From the NCBI GenBank assembly GCA_026988445.1, contig JALSLF010000510.1, positions 1 through 8,849 of the forward strand: a stretch of 8,849 bases of DNA, read 5' to 3'. Position numbers and translations under genes: made by a program. The first letter of the stretch is position 1. Every line of letters begins with the position of its first letter. The DNA is from Bacteroidales bacterium (GTDB lineage: Bacteria > Bacteroidota > Bacteroidia > Bacteroidales > NBLH01). Below the pieces are notes generated by a model. It searched no databases, had not been told where the DNA came from, and was given only the letters and a program-made list of their open reading frames with translations. This document shows, one piece after another, positions 1 to 6,180 of the stretch.

Positions 1-1
1 G

Positions 2-748
2 AGCCAAGAATATTGGGATACCCACTGGGATAAAAATACGATTGAAAAGCTCTATCCCAAGCAAATATCACCTTTTGATTATGTTATTAACACCACAAAA
101 AAATATTTAAGCAAAGATAGTTTAATTCTGGAAGGTGGTTGCGGAACCGGGCAACAAGTTTTTAAACTTCAAAAATCAGGTTTTAAAGCAATTGGAATTG
201 ATTACGCCCGAAAAACCGTTGAAACCGTAAAAAAAGCCAAACCGGAACTTGATATTCGGCTTGGCGATGTTCGCCGGCTTGATTTTCCGGATAATTATTT
301 TGACGGATATTGGTCTTTTGGTGTAATCGAACATTTTTATAAAGGTTATGAAGAAATCGTTAAAGAAATATATCGTGTTATAAAACCCGAAGGGTATTTA
401 TTTATTACTTTTCCACACATGAGTGAATTACGTAAATTAAAAGCATGGAAAGGAAAATATCCGGTATGGATAGAAAATACAGAGCAAATCAAAAATTTTT
501 ATCAGTTTGCCCTTGACGAGCAAAAAGTAATTACCGACTTGGAAAATTTAAACTTTAAATTAATCAAAAAGCAACATTTAGCCGGAATCAAGGGTCTGAA
601 AGATGAGATTGCTTTTTTAAAAAAGCCTTTGCAAAAAATATTTGACAGTCGCAATTTTTTTGGAATGGCTCTTTCAAAAATAATTTCAGTTATTTTTAAC
701 CGGTTTTCATCACATTCGGTTTTGTTGGTTTTAAGAAAACAGAAGTAA
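2..748 (+). CDS. Class I SAM-dependent methyltransferase, 5'-truncated by window edge
   Basis: The reading frame is open from the first full codon at position 2 to TAA at 746-748, giving 248 visible residues; the true start lies upstream of the window. An internal ATG at 419 would give only a 109-residue C-terminal piece without the cofactor site, so it is not the real start. Visible features are SAM-binding motif I (EGGCGTG, visible residues 44-50), the acidic end of strand beta-2 (GID, D67), and GVIEH (107-111), followed by RVIKPEGYLFITFP, the post-motif region of Methyltransf_11/25 proteins. A helical hydrophobic stretch (about 219-232) precedes the last strand (VLLVLRKQK). The family transfers methyl from S-adenosylmethionine to small molecules or sugars. 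The neighbouring glycosyltransferases suggest a glycan or nucleotide-sugar target, but that is inference. Its TAA overlaps the next gene's ATG by one base (TAATG), indicating coupled translation. Confidence 0.9.
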   Translation, partial: SQEYWDTHWDKNTIEKLYPKQISPFDYVINTTKKYLSKDSLILEGGCGTGQQVFKLQKSGFKAIGIDYARKTVETVKKAKPELDIRLGDVRRLDFPDNYFDGYWSFGVIEHFYKGYEEIVKEIYRVIKPEGYLFITFPHMSELRKLKAWKGKYPVWIENTEQIKNFYQFALDEQKVITDLENLNFKLIKKQHLAGIKGLKDEIAFLKKPLQKIFDSRNFFGMALSKIISVIFNRFSSHSVLLVLRKQK

Positions 749-1785
749 TGAATATTTTTATAAATGGTAAAGATGGTAAAGGTTGGGCAATTGATATGCT
801 TAGAAATGATTTTGAAAAAGCATTAATACGTCTGGGCATCGGCCAAACTCAAAATTTCATAAAAGCAGACATTATACACAATATTTGGTGGAACTATTTT
901 CTGTCAAAAACAAGTTTTCCGCTCCGACTGAAAAAAAACATTATTTTATCAGCAGTAAACTTCATTGATTTAGAAAATGAACACTATTTTTTAAAAAAAG
1001 AGTTTAAGAAAGCCAATAGTTATGCAAAAGCTTGGATATCACCATCGGAAAAACAAAAAAAAATATTGGAACCTTTTGTAAAAAACATATTTGTTCTACC
1101 ATACTATATTGATTTTGAATTATTTAAATCTGCAAAAAACACTTACCCAAAGCAAAAAATCTTAAAAAAATACAATATTCCCCATGATTTGGTTAAAAAT
1201 AAAATAATAATCAGTTCTTTTCAAAGAGATACACTGGGCACCGATTTATCAAAACCAAAATGGCAAAAAGGTCCTGAACTTTTAATTGAATTACTGAAAG
1301 ATTTACCCAAAGAAAAGTTTATTTTGCTGCTGGCAGGCCCCCGTAGGCATTTTGTATTAAATCAGTGTAAAAAATACAATATTCCTTACCATTATATTGG
1401 TAAAGAAATGCAAGAAGACGACATCACGGTGAACAGTTTATCGTTTGATAAAATGCCTGATTTATACAAAATAACCGATTTATATTTGGTTACATCAAAA
1501 TCAGAAGGAGGACCTAAAGCAATACTTGAAACAACAGCAATGAAAGTTAATATTTTTAGTACCGACGTAGGTTTAGCGGCTGATTTTTTAGAAAAAAAGA
1601 ATATCTTTAAAGATACCGATACTTATAAAAAAGCAGTTTATGATTTTGTAGTTAATTTTGATAAAAATAAAAAAATAAGATATTCAGATAAGGAAACACA
1701 ATACAAAAGATGTACTCATCTGTGCAGTTATGAAATTCTTGACACAAAACTGAAAAATATTTACAAGTTTGTTTTAACAAATTAA
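748..1785 (+). CDS. Glycosyltransferase, GT-B fold, group 1 (GT4-like)
   Basis: This 345-residue protein would transfer a sugar from a nucleotide-sugar donor to a growing lipid-linked glycan on the cytoplasmic side of the membrane. The C-terminal half has the usual Glycos_transf_1 signs: an IIISSFQRD strand (153-161), a KGPELLIELL helix like the KG motif (174-183), FILLLAGPRR (191-200), and the E-x7-E donor site in SEGGPKAILE (E253 and E261), followed by a strand and STDVGLAADF in place of the common GG..E segment. The N-terminal half is divergent, as expected for an acceptor domain, and contains a WW pair (47-48). The start overlaps the upstream stop by one base and has no clear Shine-Dalgarno. 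Length is near the lower end for GT4 enzymes. Donor and acceptor cannot be read from the sequence. It is followed by the largest same-strand spacer in the operon, 68 nt. Confidence 0.87.
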   Translation: MNIFINGKDGKGWAIDMLRNDFEKALIRLGIGQTQNFIKADIIHNIWWNYFLSKTSFPLRLKKNIILSAVNFIDLENEHYFLKKEFKKANSYAKAWISPSEKQKKILEPFVKNIFVLPYYIDFELFKSAKNTYPKQKILKKYNIPHDLVKNKIIISSFQRDTLGTDLSKPKWQKGPELLIELLKDLPKEKFILLLAGPRRHFVLNQCKKYNIPYHYIGKEMQEDDITVNSLSFDKMPDLYKITDLYLVTSKSEGGPKAILETTAMKVNIFSTDVGLAADFLEKKNIFKDTDTYKKAVYDFVVNFDKNKKIRYSDKETQYKRCTHLCSYEILDTKLKNIYKFVLTN

Positions 1786-1801
1786 TACAGAAAATGAAAC
1801 A

Positions 1802-1823
1802 AGCCCTGTGAACAGAACGGGCT
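1802..1823 (+). other. Short GC-rich hairpin in 68-nt spacer between two glycosyltransferase genes
   Basis: AGCCC (1802-1806) pairs with GGGCT (1819-1823). GT (1808-1809) and AC (1817-1818) can extend the stem across a single bulged T, leaving a 7-nt loop. The spacer 1786-1853 is visibly richer in G and C than typical AT-rich intergenic DNA around it. No T-run follows the stem, so it does not look like a standard intrinsic terminator. It may be an RNA processing or stability element, or chance. Confidence 0.35.
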
Positions 1824-1853
1824 ATGGCAACAGAAATACTTTAAAACAATCGC

Positions 1854-2852
1854 ATGAAAATCAATATATTTTTCCCTTTTTCTGATAAACCCTTGGGCGG
1901 CGGCAATCAATTTTTGAAAGCTTTACGTAATTATTTTATTGAAAAAAAAAATTATGAACCCAATCCTGTAAAATCAGATGTAATTCTTTTTAATAGTCAT
2001 CATAAAATAAAAGAATTGATAAAATTCAGAAAAAAATATCCTGAAAAAATATTTATTCACAGAATTGATGGTCCTGTTACTTTTATTCGTAAAAACGATA
2101 ACTTTACAGATAAACTCATATATAAAATTAATGATTATATTGCAGATGCTACAATTTTTCAATCAGAGTGGTCAAGAAAAAAAAATAATGAGTTAGGAAT
2201 AAAAAATAAAAAATATGAAACAATAATTATTAATGCTCCGAACCCTGAAATATTTAACAAGTTAAATAAAAAATATTTTGAACCTTCGAAAAAAGCGAAA
2301 TTGATAGCTACGAGCTGGTCTTACAATATGAGCAAGGGTTTTGAAACGTATAAATATCTTGACGAAAATCTGGATTTTTCAAAATACGAAATGACTTTTT
2401 GCGGAAACAGCCCGTTTGAATTTAAAAATATAAAACACATTAAACCTTTGCCGAGTAACGAACTTGCAGAGCAATTAAAACAGCACGATATTTACATAAC
2501 CGCATCGCAAAACGACCCTTGTTCAAACTCATTAATTGAAGCTTTGCATTGCGGCTTACCTGCTGTTGTATTAAATGACGGAGGACATCCTGAGATTATC
2601 AGAAAGGGTGGTTTGATTTTTAATAAAAAAGAAGAAATCCTGAATTTAATAGAAAAAATAACAAGTAATTATGCTTTTTATGCCCAAAATATTGATTTGC
2701 CTGATATGAATAAAACAGGAAACCGGTATTATGAATTTATAAAACAGGTTTTTGAACATAATAATACAAATGATAAATTAAGTTTTACAGATATAATTAA
2801 TGTTCAGCTAAAAGTTTTGATGTACCGTTTCCTCAAACAAATTAAACAATAA
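1854..2852 (+). CDS. Glycosyltransferase, GT-B fold, group 1 (GT4-like), second copy
   Basis: A 332-residue protein predicted to add a sugar to the lipid-linked glycan in the cytoplasm. The N-terminus has a short strand followed by a Gly-rich loop (PLGGGNQF, 13-20), the acceptor-domain loop common in GT4. FIHRIDGP (67-74) and ATIFQSEWSR (99-108) match the middle of the N-terminal domain. The C-terminal domain has KLIATSWSYNMSKGF (149-163), TFCGN (181-185), and the donor-site segment DPCSNSLIEALHCGLPAV (221-238), followed by NDGGHPEII. The first acidic residue of the usual E-x7-E pair is Asp (D221 with E229), as in a known DPCSN-type GT4 subgroup. There is no Shine-Dalgarno ahead of the ATG. 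The Gly-rich loop sits 15 residues in and no earlier start is obvious, which supports 1854. It is not a recent duplicate of the preceding GT, since similarity is confined to fold motifs. Confidence 0.88.
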   Translation: MKINIFFPFSDKPLGGGNQFLKALRNYFIEKKNYEPNPVKSDVILFNSHHKIKELIKFRKKYPEKIFIHRIDGPVTFIRKNDNFTDKLIYKINDYIADATIFQSEWSRKKNNELGIKNKKYETIIINAPNPEIFNKLNKKYFEPSKKAKLIATSWSYNMSKGFETYKYLDENLDFSKYEMTFCGNSPFEFKNIKHIKPLPSNELAEQLKQHDIYITASQNDPCSNSLIEALHCGLPAVVLNDGGHPEIIRKGGLIFNKKEEILNLIEKITSNYAFYAQNIDLPDMNKTGNRYYEFIKQVFEHNNTNDKLSFTDIINVQLKVLMYRFLKQIKQ

Positions 2853-2876
2853 TTACTTTTTTGCATACGTAAACAT

Positions 2877-3542
2877 ATGTTTTATAAAAACCTGAAATAT
2901 TATTTAAACAGCACTTACAGAAGACAATCGTTAGATAAATTACTTCAAAAATATGAGTATATTTATCAAGGCACCGTTTTAGATATAGGAGGCAGGGACA
3001 GAGGCAAATTTAAAAAACCAAAAGACAAGCTTGATAAATGGATTTTTGCCGATATAGAACCCAAACATAAGCCCGACCTTGTGCTTGATGTTGCAAATAT
3101 GCAAAACATTGAAACAGAAAGTATTGATGTAATAAACAGTCTAGAACTTTTTGAACATGTAGAGCAAATAAACCAAGGCATTGCCGAATGTTACAGAGTT
3201 TTGAAAAGAGGTGGAAAATTTATTATTTCCGTACCTTTTTTATATCAAATACATGCCGACCCTTATGATTTTCAGCGCTGGACACCCACAAAATGGAAAA
3301 ATGAACTTATAAAAATAGGTTTTAAAATTGAAAATATTGAAATTATGGGGCGTTTTTTTACCGTCAGAAACTCAATGAATAAAACATTAATTCAGTCATT
3401 GCCTATAATAATAAGACATTTAGGTTATTTATTATTCCCGTTTTTTGATTTACTAAACAAATTAGACAATACAAATTGGATTAAAAATCACCCGAAACTC
3501 GGAAACTATCACGGTGGATATTTTATAATTGCAAAAAAATGA
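2877..3542 (+). CDS. SAM-dependent methyltransferase, Methyltransf_11 type
   Basis: This 221-residue protein has a class I methyltransferase core. Motif I is altered to VLDIGGRDRG (34-43), with Gly-Gly-Arg-Asp instead of GxGxG. ADIEP (58-62) ends strand beta-2, DVINSLELFEHV (84-95) forms motif II/III, and RVLKRGGKFIISVP (107-120) follows. DPYDFQRWTP (128-137) resembles the conserved substrate-side block in methyltransferases of polysaccharide clusters. A hydrophobic insertion (about 171-196) precedes the final strand GGYFIIAKK. It probably methylates a sugar or lipid-linked glycan intermediate; the target is inferred from neighbours only. It begins 24 nt after the preceding gene, and its TGA overlaps the next gene's start as ATGA, suggesting termination-reinitiation coupling. 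Confidence 0.87.
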   Translation: MFYKNLKYYLNSTYRRQSLDKLLQKYEYIYQGTVLDIGGRDRGKFKKPKDKLDKWIFADIEPKHKPDLVLDVANMQNIETESIDVINSLELFEHVEQINQGIAECYRVLKRGGKFIISVPFLYQIHADPYDFQRWTPTKWKNELIKIGFKIENIEIMGRFFTVRNSMNKTLIQSLPIIIRHLGYLLFPFFDLLNKLDNTNWIKNHPKLGNYHGGYFIIAKK

Positions 3543-4345
3543 AAATACAGGAAGAAATAAAATTTAACAAATACGAAAAAAGAGGTAAAGATTATCATTA
3601 TAAACAAATTAACCTAAAAAATCCTTTTACATTTAATGCTTTTGTACATGCACGATATATCAAACACATATTATTATTAAAAAAGCTGCTGTTTGAAAAA
3701 AACGTCCAAACATCGCAAAAGTTAAACTTATTAGATATGGGTTGCGGCGATGGAGTTTTATTATTTTTAATCAAAAAATACCTTCCCGCTTACCAATTTA
3801 ATTTTTATGGAATTGATTTATCCGAGGCAGCTCTGCAAACAGCACAAATTAAAATTCCCGATGCGGTTTTTTATCAAAAAGGTGTTTACAATACCGGCTT
3901 TGAAAATGATTTTTTTGATATTATATTATCATCTGATGTAATTGAACATGTAAATTTTCCTGATAAAATGCTTGAAGAAGCCAAGAGGGTAGCTAAACCG
4001 GAAGCAATTATCATATTTGGCACTCCTATCCGATATACAGAAAAACCGGTAGATAAAATGCATGTTAAAGAGTTTTTTCCTGATGAGTTTAAACAAGTTT
4101 TTGAAAAATATTTTAGTGATGTTAAAATAATTTGTACCCACAAACTATATAACTTACTTAAATATCAAAAATTATTAAAAATATTTAATAAAAAAATTGC
4201 CATGAACAGATATTACTACTATCTGTTCTCCTTATTTTCAAAAAATCCGTTTTTAAACTCCACTACTGAAAACAAAGAGCTTTTTACATATATGTTTGCG
4301 TCCGGAATAAAAAAAAATCCTAATGAAAACAATCCACAAGCCTAA
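3539..4345 (+). CDS. SAM-dependent methyltransferase, class I
   Basis: A 268-residue protein with textbook SAM motifs: LLDMGCGDG (64-72), FYGIDLSE (89-96) with D93 as the ribose-contacting acid, FDIILSSDVIEH (126-137), and RVAKPEAIIIFGTP (150-163). The block KMHVKEFFPDEF (173-184) is typical of the substrate-side region in Methyltransf_11/23 enzymes of glycan clusters. An aromatic, hydrophobic insertion (NRYYYYLFSLFSKNPF, 223-238) comes before the last strand, FTYMFASGIKK. The first 60 residues form a helical lead-in. The protein is unlike the methyltransferase just upstream outside the fold motifs, so the two probably methylate different positions. The gene starts inside the upstream stop (ATGA) and ends 23 nt into the sulfotransferase gene. 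The shared 23 nt encode only a polar tail (NNPQA), so the overlap is plausible. Confidence 0.88.
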   Translation: MKIQEEIKFNKYEKRGKDYHYKQINLKNPFTFNAFVHARYIKHILLLKKLLFEKNVQTSQKLNLLDMGCGDGVLLFLIKKYLPAYQFNFYGIDLSEAALQTAQIKIPDAVFYQKGVYNTGFENDFFDIILSSDVIEHVNFPDKMLEEAKRVAKPEAIIIFGTPIRYTEKPVDKMHVKEFFPDEFKQVFEKYFSDVKIICTHKLYNLLKYQKLLKIFNKKIAMNRYYYYLFSLFSKNPFLNSTTENKELFTYMFASGIKKNPNENNPQA

Positions 4346-5132
4346 TCCCTACATTATTCTCGGTGTTCATCGTTCGGGAACTACTTTAATGTCCGGTATT
4401 TTTACCCGTGCAGGTATTTTTATGGGGAAAAATCAAAACGTAAATAAAGAGGCTGTATTTTTTTACCGTCTTAATAATAAAGCTTTATTGGAAAATAAAT
4501 CAACGGCTTATGATTTTGATATTTTCCTTGAAAAATTAAATAATCCGGAATTTGTAAATCAATTAACCGAAAAATTTAATAAGGAACTTGACCGAAACAT
4601 AAACTCAAAATTTTTCGGATATACAAATTTATTAAAATATTCATTTCAAAATAAAGACATAAAATGGGGATTTAAAGACCCGCGAACGGTTTTACTTTAT
4701 CCTGTTTGGAACAATATATTTCCCGATGCAAAATATTTAATAATTTTTCGCAATCCGGTGGATGTTTGTATAAGCACCTATTATTTTGAACAAAAAAGAT
4801 ATCAGAAAAAATTAAAAAAACGCCCCGGTTTAAAGTTCGGAATGCCTTTGGAAAAAGCTTTTGATGTTTGGATAAAATTCAATAAAATACTTTTAAAAAT
4901 TGCCGAAAATAAAACAAATACATTAGCGGTAAAATATGAGGATTTAAAAACCGAAGAAGTAATTGATAAAATAATTGAATTTACAGGAAGCCCAATAAAA
5001 CAAAAAGAAATATACAATATGATAAAGGACAAACCAAATAATTACAAACTGCCCGAAGGGTATAATCAATTAATTGATTTAGTGAAAAATGATGATTTAG
5101 TACAAAAATTATATCCGAATTTAAAGATTTAA
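4323..5132 (+). CDS. PAPS-dependent sulfotransferase
   Basis: A 269-residue cytosolic-type sulfotransferase, predicted to move sulfate from 3'-phosphoadenosine-5'-phosphosulfate (PAPS) to a hydroxyl or amino group, most likely on the glycan made by this operon. The 5'-phosphosulfate-binding loop is GVHRSGTTLM (14-23). KWGFKDPRTVLL (114-125) matches the central conserved block. The 3'-phosphate-binding motif is FRNPVDVCIS (142-151), with R143 and S151 spaced eight apart as in the family. VKYEDL (203-208) is a further conserved segment. The length is normal for bacterial Sulfotransfer_1/3 proteins. The start at 4323 is forced: an in-frame stop lies at 4308-4310, no start codon intervenes, and the next Met (residue 23) would cut through the PAPS loop. 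The start therefore truly overlaps the upstream methyltransferase. No PAPS synthesis gene is visible in the window. The acceptor cannot be read from the sequence. Confidence 0.9.
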   Translation: MKTIHKPNPYIILGVHRSGTTLMSGIFTRAGIFMGKNQNVNKEAVFFYRLNNKALLENKSTAYDFDIFLEKLNNPEFVNQLTEKFNKELDRNINSKFFGYTNLLKYSFQNKDIKWGFKDPRTVLLYPVWNNIFPDAKYLIIFRNPVDVCISTYYFEQKRYQKKLKKRPGLKFGMPLEKAFDVWIKFNKILLKIAENKTNTLAVKYEDLKTEEVIDKIIEFTGSPIKQKEIYNMIKDKPNNYKLPEGYNQLIDLVKNDDLVQKLYPNLKI

Positions 5133-5133
5133 A

Positions 5134-6180
5134 ATGCAAAAAGAAATAATAAATACCGATAAATTATTTAAAACAAATGAAGCATTAAGCGTTTTGCCAG
5201 AAACAATTACCGTTTGGCACGATTTAAACCTGAACCCTGCTGAAATAGACATTATTGTTACCGGTTTTGGCAAAGCCGAACTAAGCAATACAAGCGCACT
5301 TAATTACATTTTATTGGAAGATAAATTACCTGTAAATATCATTATTGTAGAATCATCAGGAGATAAAAATGTATATGAACAACTGTTAAATCATAAAAAA
5401 GTCAGTAAAATTCTTATAAAAGACCCAAAAGTAAGCCATCCTGTATATGGTGCCGGCTCCTACGGAATGGCTGTTACAGCTTCGGTAGGCTTTTATTTTT
5501 CAAAATCGCCTTATGTTTTTTTCAGCCATAACGATATGATTGCCTTAAAAAAAGACTTTTTAAAGCACCTTTTGTCTAAATTAAATGAAAACCTGCGTAT
5601 AGCATCATTTACACAAAGGCACATTTTACCCTTTACCGGTTGTATGCTGATTGACCGCAATGTTATTGAAAATTCACAAACAGATTGGCTGCTTTATGAT
5701 AAAAACCCTTATATTCAACAATCAAACTTTATCCAAGAAATATGTAAAATTCGGAAAAACGGAAAAACATGGTTAAAATGTAACTGGATTGACGCAGGAG
5801 AAGCATTTATTTATGAAGAGCTTACCAAAAATAAACAAATGTATGTTGCTGCATCTTTTGGTGGAACCAGAGGTATGTGGATAACACCTTTTGAACTGAT
5901 GCAAATTAAAGAGCAGGATATTTCCGATATAAAAGATTTAATAATTTACGGTAAAAGAAATATTTTAAAAAAAGAATTTCAAAAAAAATACAAATTTGTA
6001 CTTAAAGCAGGACAAAAATGGGAAAATTTACGCTGGTTTTTAAGTGGTAAAAAAAATTATTGGCGATACACATTGGATGATGAGGGAGATTTAATATTTA
6101 TACATCACGGCAGAGGTACGCGCAGAAGTTTAAACCGGTGGTTGGCATTTACGAAAAAATTAAACGCTCGTTTGTCTTAG
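5134..6180 (+). CDS. Divergent GT-A-like (GT2-type) glycosyltransferase candidate
   Basis: A 348-residue protein that I do not recognise as a named family but which has the outline of a GT-A glycosyltransferase. It has an early strand (DIIVTGFG, 39-46), VNIIIVESSGD (67-77) like the GT2 beta-2 region, a Gly-rich helix start (GAGSYGMAVTASVGF, 106-120), then SPYVFFSHNDMIALKKDFL (125-143). The last segment sits where GT2 enzymes carry their metal-binding DxD, here reading HND (132-134). FTGCMLIDRNVIE (167-179) would be the acceptor-side strand. WIDAGEAFIYEEL (218-230) has acidic residues that could supply a catalytic base. A basic C-terminal tail includes HHGRGTRR (324-331). No membrane segment is evident. 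The gene starts 1 nt after the sulfotransferase stop, so it belongs to the same operon. Its TAG overlaps the stop of the convergent flippase gene. The gene is certain; the function is moderate. Confidence 0.65.
   Translation: MQKEIINTDKLFKTNEALSVLPETITVWHDLNLNPAEIDIIVTGFGKAELSNTSALNYILLEDKLPVNIIIVESSGDKNVYEQLLNHKKVSKILIKDPKVSHPVYGAGSYGMAVTASVGFYFSKSPYVFFSHNDMIALKKDFLKHLLSKLNENLRIASFTQRHILPFTGCMLIDRNVIENSQTDWLLYDKNPYIQQSNFIQEICKIRKNGKTWLKCNWIDAGEAFIYEELTKNKQMYVAASFGGTRGMWITPFELMQIKEQDISDIKDLIIYGKRNILKKEFQKKYKFVLKAGQKWENLRWFLSGKKNYWRYTLDDEGDLIFIHHGRGTRRSLNRWLAFTKKLNARLS

Noticed and set aside
419..748. Separate 109-codon gene starting at ATG 419
   Set aside because: The same frame is open back to position 2 and encodes the SAM-binding core of a methyltransferase; the ATG is an internal methionine.
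1165..1385. 17-nt direct repeat (AAAAAATACAATATTCC at 1165-1181 and 1369-1385) in the first glycosyltransferase gene
   Set aside because: Both copies encode KKYNIP in different structural contexts of the same protein and the surrounding sequence is unrelated; AT-rich codon use explains the match.
1794..1811. Tiny ORF ATG-AAA-CAA-GCC-CTG-TGA in the spacer as a leader peptide
   Set aside because: Five codons without a ribosome-binding site or regulatory codon run; nothing beyond its presence supports translation.
1974..2162. 62-codon minus-strand ORF inside the second glycosyltransferase
   Set aside because: It is a shadow of a well-supported gene with no start signal or recognisable motif. 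The same applies to the minus-strand ORFs at 2966-3181, 3886-4143, 3929-4141 and 4802-5032.
2853..2876. Promoter ahead of the second methyltransferase (TTACTTTTTTG)
   Set aside because: TTTG is spaced four rather than two bases from TA, so it does not match TAnnTTTG, and the 24-nt gap fits an operon junction.
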